A stretch of 64,000 nt of DNA. Source: Incurvaria masculella. Lineage: Eukaryota; Arthropoda; Insecta; Lepidoptera; Incurvariidae. Both the position numbers and the translations under genes were made by a program. The stretch covers positions 124,001-188,000 of the forward strand of contig OX335661.1 of the NCBI GenBank assembly GCA_946894095.1. Reading direction: 5' to 3'. The notes under the pieces were generated by a model. That model was given only the letters and a program-made list of their open reading frames with translations. It was not told the origin of the DNA and did not search any database. Shown in pieces: positions 10,376 to 22,300 of the stretch; the stretch's first letter is position 1; every line of letters begins with the position of its first letter.

Positions 10376-11479
10376 ATAGTGGGTCTTCATCCCAAGGACT
10401 ACAGATAGCATCGCCAAGACATGCAGCGAGCGCGGGCGGGGCGTCATCCCCGCCGCTGGGGATTCCGCCCCCGCCCACGCCATCTTTGCTGTCGCAGTTC
10501 GCACCAACTCCTCCAAATATCCCCTCGGCGCCGTCACCATTGAGGATAGTCGAATCACTTCAGCTTCAGCCGCAATCATTAACCTAAAAAAAGTTTGAGT
10601 GCAGCCAGTGTAATAAAGAATTCCATTCAAAAAGAGGACCGAAAATGCATTCATCAAAAGTCCAGCGCGCTCCACTTTCTTTGGAATCTGTGCAAAACGT
10701 CCAGAATGTTTCGTCAACCTCATCATCCACCGCCCACCGTCCACTACGTTTACGGATTATTTACAGTATTTGAAAAATAATTTCCCAGTGGTCAAGCGGA
10801 TTCCACGCGCAGCGAGAGACGCTATCTCTTTTTGACACCTGCGTTTCGCAAAATTCAAAATAAATTTGGGAGGAACTTTTTAAGTTCCCATACAATGTTC
10901 TTCACGTGAGCGACAAACTGACAAAGGGCACATTAGCATCCAAAATTAAGAACAACATAACAGCACACTATGATCCCGAAAGTTATATGGAAACTAAAAG
11001 ACCTGGTTACATTTCATCTACTCCTATTAATAAAATAGTTGAAACAACGGTTTACGATGAAGACTTACGAAGTGCCGTCCGTTTGCTCACTGCCACCGAT
11101 GAGTTTGCTGTTCACGATAATGATACAATTACTGCTCTACGTTCCCACCCATCTAGTTCGAGACCTCAACACATGCCGGACCCTCCCAAGGACTCGGCCG
11201 AAATTTTAATTGTTAAGGAAATTAGGCCTATTGCCATAGGCTGCACTTTACGAAGGTTAACTTCAAAAGTTGCATGCAGTCAATTATAAGAACACTTATG
11301 TAATACATTGCGTCCTGTGCAACTCGGATTTGCCACATAAGGTAGAGCAAAGTTGCTAGGTGCCCCTTTAGTAGATAATTCTGTAAAACTTCTAGTTTAA
11401 AACAAGAAGCACTTCTTTAATTTGGTTTTGTGAGGTTGACTGTTTAAATGAAGCAATCGAGAGATGGAAAGGTGTGTGT

Positions 11480-11747
11480 CCAGCGGCCTTATTGCCGAAC
11501 AGGGACTGTCGTTGCCAGCGTCAGTGTCGCTGCTAACGAGTTTTCGCATATAAAATTTTGCGGCTACCGTTACTGCGGATAAAAGGTAGGCAACCGCATT
11601 TAATTTTTATCCGTAGCCGCCATCGACATAGTCTATGTCGTCGGTATTAGTAAGTCGATGGTAGCCGAAACATCTTGTATGCGATGACTCGTTAGCAGCG
11701 ACACCGACGCTGGAGCGACAGTCGCTGTTCGGCAATAAGGCCGCAGG
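11480..11747. mobile_element. Fold-back MITE inside the R2-like ORF
   Basis: The two halves are near-complete inverted copies. CCAGCGGCCTTATTGCCGAA at the left matches the complement of the right end CCTGCGGCC...; arms are about 95 bp with a central AT-rich part. No coding potential. I could not settle the target duplication. Confidence 0.85.
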
Positions 11748-11850
11748 AGTAGAATTGCCAGCGAGGGTAAAAACTCAATTCGGATGGGATAACCCGATTA
11801 CCAAAATTTGTCACAAAACGTTTTTAAAAGAAAGTTCAGAAATTGACCGG

Positions 11851-12233
11851 CAGTGCGATTACGCAAAATTTGAGGATGGTGCCGCGGTACGTGTAGGTGC
11901 GCCCCCGTCATTTCTAAAGCGCGATTACGAAGCCGTTTTTCATCCACCTACATCCAGCACGGACCAATCTGTGTCGACAATAGGTCAACTTTTGAGGTAC
12001 TTGACTAGACGAGCAGACGAAATAGGCGTTTACCTTCCCGCATTTGACAGTTCTTTGCCGTTTCGTAATACCGATTCGACGCGAAATGTATGGAGTTGAC
12101 CTAATTGCTGCGGGTAGCGCTGAGTGCCGCACCATTTGTGAATGCATCGATTTCGTAATCGCAAAAGCTGTCATATAGCTGTAAGTACAGCAACCTACAC
12201 CCAATTTGAAGAAAGTGCTTCGTAATTGCACTG
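11851..12233. mobile_element. 383-bp MITE with CGG target duplication
   Basis: It begins CAGTGCGATTACG and ends CGTAATTGCACTG, a 13-bp inverted repeat with one mismatch. CGG flanks both sides (11848-11850 and 12234-12236). Removing it and one CGG reconnects the R2-like reading frame between the EIDR and GSSETESGAWL segments, which supports the boundaries. Confidence 0.85.
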
Positions 12234-13040
12234 CGGGCTCGCATACTTGGTTCTTCAGAAACTGAATCGGGAGCATGGCTCAAATCATTTCCGTCGCCAA
12301 ATTAGGAACTCTCCTTGACAAAACCAGTTTGAGAATCACGATAGGCCTACGTATAGGTGCCAAACTGTGTCAACCACACGTCTGCGTTTGCGGCACTAGA
12401 TGCTTTCGGACACCACGGACTATCGTGTCAAAAGAGCTCTGCTCGAATACCCCGTCACTGTAGTATTAATAATATTATTAAAGGGTGCTTGGCCACAGTG
12501 AATATTCCGAGCCCAGCTCCAGGCCACCAGGAATTAGCCGATTCGACGGAAAAAGACCAGGGCCCTTAGCATGCAAACACGCAAAGCTCTCGCTATCGAA
12601 AAATTCGATATCGGATATGAATTCGTGATCGTGAAGGTTTTCGAATTAACTGCGATCATGCTAATTCGATCAGGGGCGGGGGGAGCCCAATCGAAAAGTA
12701 AAAACGACGAACGATAGGTCGACAGTCGATCTAAAAGCATAGACAAAACAATGGCTCATCCCGCTAGCTAACCTTTTTAAGTCGGTCGGTATTTTTGCTA
12801 AAAACTACATTGTCTTGATTCGTACTCAATAGTTTTACGTATTTTATTTCAATTCAAACCTATATGATGTGTTAATAAAGTATTAATATCGAAATAAAAT
12901 TAATTTAAGGAAACCATAGACAAAATGATGTGTTGTCTCAACACGGACCGACTATCAGTCAGCTGTCAAAATATACCGCGAATAATTTGACCGTGGCTCT
13001 TTCTTTTCTTTACGGCCTGTTTCCGAGAGTTTGTGAAGAA

Positions 13041-15353
13041 ATGGCGAATTATCTAAAACGCGCTACGCAGGAGCAACTCCATGTGCTCATGGAAGAGCTG
13101 GAGAAGCACCCGGACTTGGCGCGGGGCCGTCTCAATGGCAGCAATGCCAATGAGCGGTCCCAAGCTATGTGGCGACATATTGCCACAAGACTGAACTCCA
13201 TGGGAGGGAGTGTCAAGGCACCCGAGAAGTGGAAAAAGGTTTGATATAAGAAAAAAAAACGTGGGTAAGCGAAACGTAAATATCGGTGCATCTTGCAAGG
13301 TATTGCGGGATATGCGGCATGCCATACACTACTTGTAAATTGTTTATTTTGGTGTGCCTTCCACAGTATATGCATGCACTCATTGCTCTGAAATTATATT
13401 TTCATGCATTGGGTTGTTTTATGTAATATTGCTTTGCATGTTCATTTGATTTCAAACCGTGCATGGTCCTTTTAGTACTGGAGTGATAAAAAAAATCAAG
13501 TGAAGCATGCTGCAGCTACAGCTAAGAAATCTGCTCATAAAACAGGCGGGGGGCCACCAAACATAGCCCCGCCTATGACTCCATTAGATGAGCGAGTTAT
13601 TTCTCTTATGGGAAAAGGTTTCGGCACCGGGTTGGACGGAGTGTCAGTTCCGTTATTTCCACTGGTGAGAATGTTATTGCTTTTAAAATAATGCATGAGC
13701 AAGCGCTTTTGTTGGTATTTAATTAAAATAAAATATAATATGCCCTTTTACATTTAGCATGTCCTGCACGATCTGGCAAAAAATATAATATCCATGCTTC
13801 CATGCATTTTGTCAGAGGCGAGAGTACCTACTTCTCACACAAATGGGTTAGTAACTTCGGCAAAGCCGATATTGTGAGTGGCAGGCCGTCTACATAGTTT
13901 TCTTAAAATTTCCATTTCAAGAACTATGTGGATGATCTCTAATTCCATTCCAGCCTTCCAGTGCTATGTGACCGTAATGGCGAATTTCTGATGATATCTT
14001 TAAGACAGCCTAGAAATTGTATTATCTGTGTTTTGCTTAAAGCGTAATGAGATTTTACAGCTGTCAACTCCGGAGGTTTCAACTGCACCACCACTCGACA
14101 GGCCAGCCGATGATGAAAATGTGAATTCACCTCCGGAGTTTAGAAATGAAGCGCTTTTATTGGATGTCCCGGTGGAGTTTCTTGACGAACCACCATCACC
14201 GCCGCCGCCATTAATTTTTGACCCCCAGCAAGATGTCAATAATAACCAGCAACATTGGCCCGAGGTCGCTCAGCGTCAGGGCCCCGAGGTTGCTCAGCCA
14301 CATCGACTGCCGCCAGTCACAGATGGGCAGGCAAACGGTTGGTACATACCTACTATAAAGCGAAAGTTTTACACCTTTTCCTGCCATTTATTCTCCAAAA
14401 TTTTTACACAAATATTTATTTATTTATTTATTTAATAAGGTAAACCAACAGCGTACATACAAATAAATTTAGAAAAAGCTTATGTCTATGAGTAACGCCA
14501 ATAACAGGTTTAAATAATAATAAATATGACTTAGAGTTATTCATAATATCTTGGAAAATCAAACTTATTAATAACAGCTTTTTAAAATGTTTGGTGTTGC
14601 ATAGTGCAGGTCGTAGACACATCCCTTCTGGCTCCTACTCTGCACTAAGGGAGCAATTTCTGCAGATTGAGCAGCAGAGGTTCGAGGCTGAGCTGCTTCA
14701 GGCCAGGAGCACTGCAGAGCTCTCTCCTGTGTTGCTGAGCATGGCGGCGTCTCTGCAGCAGATCGCTGCAAGCATACAGCGGACAGAACAAGCTCTGCTT
14801 GCCATTTTGGAACGACTGGGTAATACATTATGCAAAATTATAATTCCATGAGGTTTTTCATGGATTCATTTTTAAAGGTTGACAAAAGTCAGATGTAATC
14901 TAATTTTATAAAAGATTACCACAGAATTTTTCCTGTGAAAAAGAATATGAGTGGTTCCAATGATTTTTCCCTTGCATGTTGTAAGAGGCGACTAACGGAT
15001 TTATCGTTTGTGGTTCGGATTTCTTGTAAAACTAGGTCGCCTTCCTTATTTACTAAGTGGTAGGGTTAATCCAGCATGGGTTGGAACAATTGCATTGAAT
15101 GAACGATGGTCAAAGTAGCAATGGAAATTGTGTGGAACACAGTTCAATGAATTGCTACAATAAAATAAACGTGGCATGGCACCTAATTCCCATGTGGTAT
15201 TTATATACATTTCAGTCCAGTTAAATACAAAAAATGGTACTGGTATGGTAATGGTAATGGTACAAATTATGTTTGTGATTTTCAGATGGTCCCGCCTAGC
15301 TGCTGCCAGGGTTGCTGCAAGAATTGTGAAGCGAAGTGGTTATATTGGACTAT
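13041..15353 (+). CDS. Harbinger accessory protein, Myb/SANT-like (Zeste-like) DNA-binding
   Basis: Probable exons: 13041-13238 (MANYLKRATQEQLHVLMEE, tryptophan-containing Myb-like helices), 13476-13664 (YWSDKKNQVKHAAA, then TGGGPP and LDERVISLMG), from 14061 to about 14335 (proline/acidic linker), about 14597-14819 (coiled-coil, LREQFLQIEQQRFEAELLQ), and a short last exon from 15286. The first join uses a GTTTGA donor; the second ends at GTGAGA. In PIF/Harbinger elements this protein binds subterminal DNA and brings the transposase to the nucleus. Frames look open, but exon ends 3 to 5 are approximate. The start was chosen at the first Met before the helix bundle. Confidence 0.7.
14960..15190 (-). 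repeat. Dispersed repeat, copy 2
   Basis: Reverse complement of the family at 29010-29250: TTGACCATCGTTCATTCAAT, AACCCTACCACTTAG and TAGTCGCCTCTTACAACATG. It lies in the last intron of the Myb/SANT-like gene. Confidence 0.7.
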
Positions 15354-15359
15354 AAATAA

Positions 15360-15717
15360 ATGCCATTAAGTTTGCATAGAAAAAAGACATTTTCTTAAGT
15401 TTTTTTTTTAAGTATTTATGTTTATTTATTAAGTTTTTATATTAGTTGGACTTTGTTAGATTTGTTAAATACCAACACATACATTTTTATAGAAGGCATT
15501 GTAAGAATCGTTCTTAATTTTGTTATTCGCTGGTAGGACTAAGTTTATGTTGCAAATTATTTGTAATATTGGAAGCGACTTTAGACTGACGGACCGACTA
15601 ATTAATGCATGGTATGCTACAACTTTGCACGCATTGCTTCTTTTGTTCAGTGTGTTTTGAGCACTCATTTAATGACATTCTTCCTAGCCCATTTTCCCTC
15701 TGGGTTTATCTTTGGTT
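15360..15717. other. No gene seen
   Basis: AT-rich DNA downstream of the Myb/SANT-like gene. No frames or repeats beyond homopolymer runs. Confidence 0.5.
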
Positions 15718-16092
15718 ACACAAGGTGGTAAGGTTATGGTATGACAGTTATCTCTGTCAAAATAGTCAATGTGGTAAAAGGTAATTTTGGTATCGGTGTT
15801 ATGGTAATCTATGTCCATCGGGTTTATGTTCGACTTTAGTATATTAACACAAGGTGGTAAGGTTTTAGTATGATAGTTATCACTGCCAAAAGGTTCAATG
15901 TGGTAAAAGGTAATGTTGGTATTGGTGTTATGGTAATCTATGTCCATCGGGTTTCTTGTTCGACTTAGGTATAGTAACACAAGGTGGTAAGGTTTTGCTA
16001 TGACAGTTATCACTGTCAAAAGGTTCAATGTGGTAAAAGGTAATCTTGGCATCGGTGTTATGGTAATCTATGTCCATCGGGTTTCATGTTCG
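15718..16092. repeat. Minisatellite, about 2.9 copies of a 129-130 bp unit
   Basis: ACACAAGGTGGTAAGGTT recurs at 15718, 15847 and 15977, each followed by GGTTCAATGTGGTAAAAGG-like and CTATGTCCATCGGGTTT. Fragments of the unit continue to about 16500. Any open frame here is a product of the repeat. Confidence 0.9.
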
Positions 16093-16142
16093 ATATCAGT
16101 GAGATGGTAAAGTGTAGTATTCAAAGGGCTTCATGTTCAAGA

Positions 16143-17694
16143 AGGTATGGTAACAATGTTTTGGTTTCGGTAAGGTGAAGGTAGACGTCCTAGCCATCGC
16201 AGGCTAGCTGAGGAATTTTGCTGCGAAACGAAACGTTTACCTACTGTATAATGTACTTGGTAATATTTTGTGGAATATTATGTGGTAAGTGGTTAAAAAA
16301 TTAGGTTGAAACCCATGTAGTTGTGCGTTTGCAAACTTAGGTACTGCCAACGAGTGGGTTTTCGTATGACAGTAATCTATCTAAGGGTTCAATGTGATAA
16401 TAGGCCGTTTCGATATCAGTGTGATGGTAATGACCTAGGTAGGACATGTTCAGAAAGATAATGTTTCAACGGGTTTTGGTAAGGTAATGGTAAAAGCCCT
16501 AGCAGAGTTCCCAGATGCTCCCATGGGCATTCGACTGGCCTGTTTGTTCTTACTACGTTTGAAGTAATTTAGGGGAAATACCAATGGAACAAGAGAATCG
16601 GTTGGTTCCTTTTTTGGGAAAGTCTACAGTGAATGGGTGCATTACCTGCATGTTCCACATTGAGCGATGTTAGAAAGAAGACAGAGACAGCGTTTTGCAG
16701 CTATTAGGTGGAAAGTGGTGTATAAGACGGAAACCAGCCGCTTTTGGGCCCACATATGTGGAAAAACATGGTTGGCTTGAATCTTTCGGAATAGATGTTC
16801 AGTCAGATTTTTGCAATATATATATACAATGCCGACTCAAATGTCGTTCATTAAAAAGATAAAAAATAATGCCCGCTGCACATTGAAAGCTCACCGTACT
16901 GGGGGAAAATAATCCATGCTGGAGTGACTAGCAATACGACTTTGCTTTGGTAAGAAACCTGCAACGTCGTGGTCCAAAGCTAATTCATAAACTGAGCGGT
17001 GTTTCAACTCATACACATATCGGAAAAAGTATTGCACTTTGAGCAATGCATAAATGACAAATGTTGAACATAAAATAAAAGATTTTCAGATTTGCAGGTT
17101 TATTGATTTTGTTACAAATTTAAAACATTGTTATTTAACAGCGCCATCTAGTGGTGTAAAACTTCTCATCACTAATAACAAAAGAGGAATGCATTCTCAT
17201 TCCTAATCCTGCGGAAAGGTGGAGCTGACTTGAACGTAATGTTATACAATAGGAATAGAATAGAAAAATAAATAGTTTATTGAGAAAAAATATTTTAATT
17301 CTTTACATTCATTTCTCACTCTTTAAATTTTGATAGATCATGACCTTATTTTATCACTGTTCGTTTATTACTCATCTTTTTATTTAATGCGATGGTGTAA
17401 ATCTGGCGGGCATAACCCTATCATGTAGCAGGGGAAGGATTCATGCATTTTTACATTTATTCCAAACCGCTGAACAGCTTCGTGACGAAGTGCACTTATC
17501 CAACTGTCAACTTTACTTGTTAATACTTACTGCAATATAACTCTTTGGGTAATACGTTAGACGTTTCGTTTTCGCATAAAAACTCTTCAGCTAGCCTGCA
17601 CTGACTAGGACGTCCAACATCCTACCGTACCTGGACCAAAGCTCTACCTTTTACCACAATACCGTACCGAAACAAAAACAGTTACCGTATACCT
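16143..17694. repeat. Candidate element bounded by ~100-bp inverted repeats
   Basis: Left arm 16143-16260 and right arm 17545-17694 are inverted relatives: GCAGGCTAGCTGA...CGAAACG and the complementary CGTTTCG...TCAGCTAGCCTGC. The interior has no gene. Fragments of the neighbouring minisatellite and GCGCCATCTAGTGG near 17142 are present. It may be a satellite-carrying non-autonomous transposon. Confidence 0.55.
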
Positions 17695-18622
17695 TATATA
17701 CTCATTACACGAAGAATACCTTCAGATGTACGTTTACCAAACTTGGAAACCAATGGAAAGTGTGCAATACGGAGTACGGCAAGGAGATACTGAATGGAGA
17801 TTACCTCCAAAAAAGCTATTCATCTCATCCAGTCCTTGATGGTGTTCGAACCTAGAAACTGTTATGATAGTGCTCTTGAGCACTCTGAAATTAGTATTTT
17901 TGCACTCAAGCGATTTGAAAATATCTCTAGTCGGTCAGTCTGCCCATTCCTACCCATCGAGCAATGATTAACATATTTAACCTTATTAAGAAACAATGCT
18001 TCTTAAGGAAGCTTACTTATCAATACTAGATCTAGATTCTTTACATTTTCTTACAATGTGTAACCTTATTAACTAACGGCATGTCATAAGCTAAATTATA
18101 TGTGTCTGCTTAGATTTTCTTATCTAGCAGCGCATAAAAGCATTCTTAAAACTTTAAGCATAATTAACTTCCAACTAAAATATTAACTTACTTACATGAT
18201 TATGTTAGCTTAGATTTAGTAACAAGAATTCCTTACACATGTAACCTTAATATTTCTTATTTCTATGCACAATACTAAATTAACAGTCCAATGTTCGTGC
18301 ACACGCCTGCTGCAACTCCTGAGATGAATCAGCCGATCTAAAAAAAAAAAAAAGGCAATTTTATAAGTTCTTAATCGATTAGGCATACATCCAGTAAGCA
18401 TGGGATCCCCGGTAATTTTCTCAAGATACATACATACTTGTGATAATCAACAATTAAATGTATAAATACACATCATCAAAATCGGTTCACCTAGTCGAAA
18501 GTTCTGACATAAAAAGTCGTAAAGTTTTTGAGTCGGTTAAAAATAAGAACCAACCGACCCTGTAGAGCCTTTATCTATTAACTATGGAATGGTCTCCCTG
18601 TTGAGGTATTTCCCTAAAAGCA
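17695..18622. other. No gene seen
   Basis: AT-rich DNA with poly-A and short frames only. I recognise nothing. Confidence 0.5.
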
Positions 18623-18909
18623 TAACGTGGGTCATTAAAACATGGTGTGAATAAGCGCCTGGCCGGTTGGCATTGTTTTGGCAGCCTCTGTGAAAGTACA
18701 AAAGCTCATGGGTATCTTCAGCGCCACATGCCTCGCTTAACATTAAAAAATGTGATTTCTAGATCCCGAGCATCGATATTTGGTCTCATTTTGCCCAATG
18801 ATAGTTTTTAGGCACCAAATAATAATGTGATGAGCCCATTGTTTTTTCATCTAGCTATTGCTAAAAACTTAACATAGAAGTGGTGGCTTTCTTCTAGATG
18901 TATTCACTT

Positions 18910-19320
18910 CCTGATTGTTTCTTGTCACATTGTTCTCAAAAATCAAGAGTATTTTTTTTTTCACATTATTTATCAAATATATATATTTATATATATATAT
19001 ATGTTTTTTTTTTTTTTAATGTGTAAATCTGTTCATATGTTCTAAAATAATATTTGTTATTTGTATCTTGTACCTATTAATATGTTTAAGTGTATGTACA
19101 TATTTGTATGTAATTTATTATAATATATAAATCCTTATTTTTAGGTTAGTTAATATTTTCGCTAATCCATTTTGTTTTACGTTTACTTTTTTTTGCCCGC
19201 CTCACTGCACCTCTCCTACATCTCTAAGGTTGAATGGTAGAGAATGCCTTATGGCATTAATTTCCGCCTTTTTGTACCGTATGGCTGCAAATAAAGTATT
19301 TTTTTCATTTCATTTCATTT
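18910..19320 (+). mobile_element. SINE/LINE 3' end insertion with CACTT duplication
   Basis: It is absent from duplicate copy B. CACTT flanks it at 18905-18909 and 19321-19325. It ends with AATAAAG and a (CATTT)n tail. The segment near 19225-19275 (GGTAGAGAATGCC, CCGCCTTTTTGTACCG) resembles a common lepidopteran LINE or SINE tail. Confidence 0.75.
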
Positions 19321-19364
19321 CACTTTACCGTAAAACATCCATATATAAAAAAATTCAAAACACC

Positions 19365-19799
19365 TTAATTCCTCCTTAAATCTTGAAGAATTCGAACAAG
19401 GTTTGCTCGAGTGTCTCGTCCTCTTTGCAGCTGACCATCACGAGCAACTCTAGCAGGTGGTGCAACAGGTTGCGCAACGTGTTCTGGTGGGGTTTCCTGG
19501 CGCGCTGCCTCCACTTCCTCTTCATCATGCGTGAGGTGCAGTGGTGGAACTTTTGCACGGTTGCAGATATTGTGCAACACGCAGCACGCTATTGTTATTT
19601 TAGCGGCCGTGATAGGATCGTAATGAAGCTCACGAGCGGCCAGCAGGCACCTCCACCTTCCCTTTAGAACACCGAACGTGCGCTCCACTGTACTTCTTGC
19701 ACTATGGTGCACACTGTTGTAGTGCGCCTCTGGCGACCCTGCTAGTGGTTCGTGAAAGGGAGTCATGAGGAAAGCTCTTTGTGCGTAGCCTGCATCCCC
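19365..19799 (-). pseudogene. Duplicate last exon of Harbinger transposase
   Basis: The frame encodes the C-terminal part of a DDE transposase: MTPFHEPLAGSPEAHYN, the catalytic-Glu region STVERTFGVLKGRWRCL, and VLHNICNRA. It is nearly identical to 20296-20729 and keeps the intron acceptor. Only the last part of the preceding exon is present before the duplication join, so it cannot make a whole protein. It could serve as an alternative terminal exon; that is speculation. Confidence 0.85.
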
Positions 19800-22121
19800 T
19801 GAAATTAAAATAAAACAAATGTAAAATTTATTTTCATGTGCTTATAAATAATTATTAATTATAAAATATATTTTAGATTTTTTTTTATACAGCTGTAAAA
19901 TATACTGAGCAGCCAGGATGACTCATTTCTTGCCAAGCTGCATGTGGTCATTCAGCTCGTGGTGGTTGAATAACGTGGGTCATTAAAATATGGTGTGAAT
20001 AAGCGCCTGGCCGGTTGGGATTGTTTTTGCAGCCTCTGTGAAAGTACAAAAGCTCATGGGTATCTTCAGCGCCACATGCCTCGCTTAACATAAAAAAATG
20101 TGATTTCTGGATCCCGAGCATCGATATTTGGTCTCATTTTGTCCAATGATAGTTTTTAGGCACCAAATAATAAGGTGACGAGCCCATTGTTTTTTCATCT
20201 AGCTATTGCTAAAAACTTAACACCGAAGTGGTGGCTTTGTTCTAGATGTATTCACTTTACAGTAAAACATCCATAAATTAAAAAATGCAAACACCTTAAT
20301 TCCTCCTTAAATCTTGAAGAATTCGAACAAGGTTTGCTCGAGTGTCTCGTCCTCTTTGCAGCTGACCATCACGAGCAACTCTAGCAGTAGGTGCAACAGG
20401 TTGCGCAACGTGTTCTGGTGGGGGTTCCTGGCGCGCTGCCTCCACTTCCTCTTCATCATGCGTGAGGTGCAGTGGTGGAACTCTTGCACGGTTGCAGATA
20501 TTGTGCAACACGCAGCACGCTATTGTTATTTTAGCGGCCGTGATAGGATCGTAATGAAGCTCACGAGCGGCCAGCAGGCACCTCCGCCTTCCCTTTAGAA
20601 CACCGAACGTCCGCTCCACTGTACTTCTTGCACTACGGTGCACACTGTTGTAGTGCGCCTCTGGCGACCCTGCTAGTGGTTCGTGAAAGGGAGTCATGAG
20701 GAAAGCTCTTTGTGCGTAGCCTGAATCCCCTGAAATTAAAATAAAACAAATGTAAATTTTCATGTGCTTATATATAAATAATTATTAATTATAAAATATA
20801 TTTTAGAGTTTTTTTTATACAGCTGTAAAATATACCGAGTAGCCAGGATGACTCATTTCTTGCCAAGTCCTGCATGTGGTCATTCAGCTCGTGGTGGTTG
20901 AATATAAAACTGTCATGAGAAGCTCCTCCATGACTGGGGTCCACAGACAGAATTTCCAAATTGCTGTCGCACACCTAAAATGTTATTTGAATTGGTGAAA
21001 GTAAAATTTCCTGTTTTTTTAAGACTTTTGTGTACCAGTACGAGAACATTAAAGAATATGAAATCACTAAAAAGCACATCAATACTTATTAAATACTGTA
21101 CGTACGGCTATAACTGTAATTGAAGTAAATAAATTTACCACTTGGACATTGAGCGAATGATAGTGTTTGCGGTTATAAAACCGCTCCTCGTTCTCGGATG
21201 GCTTAACGATGGCCACGTGTGTGCAGTCAATACTGCCAATCACACCCGGAATACCAGACTTTTCAAAATATCTAGAAAAAGAAAATACTGACTGAAGCAG
21301 GTACAATGTACATATTTTCAGGCCTTTATTTGATTAAATCAAATTACCGATGCTATGCAGTAGCTCATGTAAGTACCAGCGACCAGCATCTAACGAAATT
21401 GGATGTTTCAGGACGAGTGAAGAATGAATGGGTGAGAGTAATTGCATGAATCGCAATTAGAGGAGGGTTAGCGCTCGGCCAAATTGGTGCACTGGTACGA
21501 TAAAAGCGAGCTTATCTAAGCAACTTTTACTCACACTTTTAACAAGAAAAAAAATGATGATGTAATTTTATCACAGTAGTATTAGTATATGCGTGAACAC
21601 ACACACCATCACTGGCTGAAGGCTGTCCCGTCCCATACAATATTTTTGAACACAGAACACTCAAAGTAATGAACTTTAAAGGATGAATTAAATATATATG
21701 TTAAATATAGCAATATCTGTTGAGACAAAAACATTTTCATAATACCAGGTTTAATGGTTTTGTTGTAATTAGATATTAGAAGTTTTACACCGTTAGATTG
21801 AGCTGGTTTTTGTTTTGACAAAACTAATCAACATGTATTTCTTAACTTATTTTGTCGCAACTACTCACTGTGTCACTCCATTTATAACGTCCAATACTTT
21901 GTAAAAATGCATAAAACATTACAAATATTTTGTATGGGTCAGAACACCGATAATGTGCAATATCCTTACCCCAACTTAATGGTTTCCCTGGCTTGCCTAT
22001 TCTGAGGAAACTCGATATATTTCCTCAGAATTTCGGGGTGATTTAACGTCTCCTGCATAAAATGCAAGGGCAGACAAAACCTGTAAAAATTAAAATAAAA
22101 CTTGTGTAAGAAAGCTACCAT

Positions 22122-22300
22122 TATAGGGTTCGTTTGTACGTGATGTCGGCCGGCGATGAAGCGCGCGAGGGGCGCGTGCGCAACCTACTCGCTCAGCGAC
22201 CTACTCGGTACTACTCAGTCTGCCTAAATCTGATGGGACGCCGCCGCATGCGCGGGGGTCGGGCAGAGGGGCGTGGGGTGGCAGTAACAGGGCGCGCTAT
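22122..22300 (-). repeat. Gypsy 3' LTR (179 bp)
   Basis: Identical by eye to 27275-27453. On the plus strand it begins TATAGGGTTCGTTTG and ends GGCGCGCTAT. The last 29 codons and the stop of Pol lie within it. The ends are not TG..CA, as in several insect Gypsy groups. Confidence 0.95.

Larger units (their letters stand above)
10376..12568 (+). pseudogene. R2-like non-LTR retrotransposon ORF, 5' part
   Basis: In order: a proline-rich lead, a C2H2-like finger (CSQCNKEFHSKRGPKMH near 10597-10650), an RT segment (IVKEIRPIAIGCTLRRLTSK near 11206-11265, then LRPVQLGFAT), a thumb segment (FGWDNPITKIC near 11770), SSETESGAWL near 12255, GTLLDKTSLRI near 12305 and the CCHC-like C.CG...GHHGLSC motif near 12385-12430, ending DGKRPGP at 12568. 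N-terminal finger, RT, CCHC and terminal endonuclease is the R2-group order. Stops and frameshifts are frequent, and two MITEs sit inside. The missing endonuclease part is at 28431-28624, beyond a Harbinger insertion. Confidence 0.75.
18623..20907. repeat. Tandem duplication carrying the last transposase exon
   Basis: ACGTGGGTCATTAAAA...GGTGTGAATAAGCGCCTGG occurs at 18625 and again at 19973. Both are followed by the same block, including the final transposase exon and its upstream intron. The join is near 19966, inside the preceding exon. Copy A is longer because of an insertion at 18910-19320. Confidence 0.9.

Noticed and set aside
12566..12571. Exact TTA target duplication for Harbinger copy 1
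   Set aside because: TTA occurs at both edges, but the termini inside it do not match each other, so the boundary is not secure.
15684..16052. 122-codon minus frame with internal repeats
   Set aside because: It is a translation of the 129-130 bp minisatellite.
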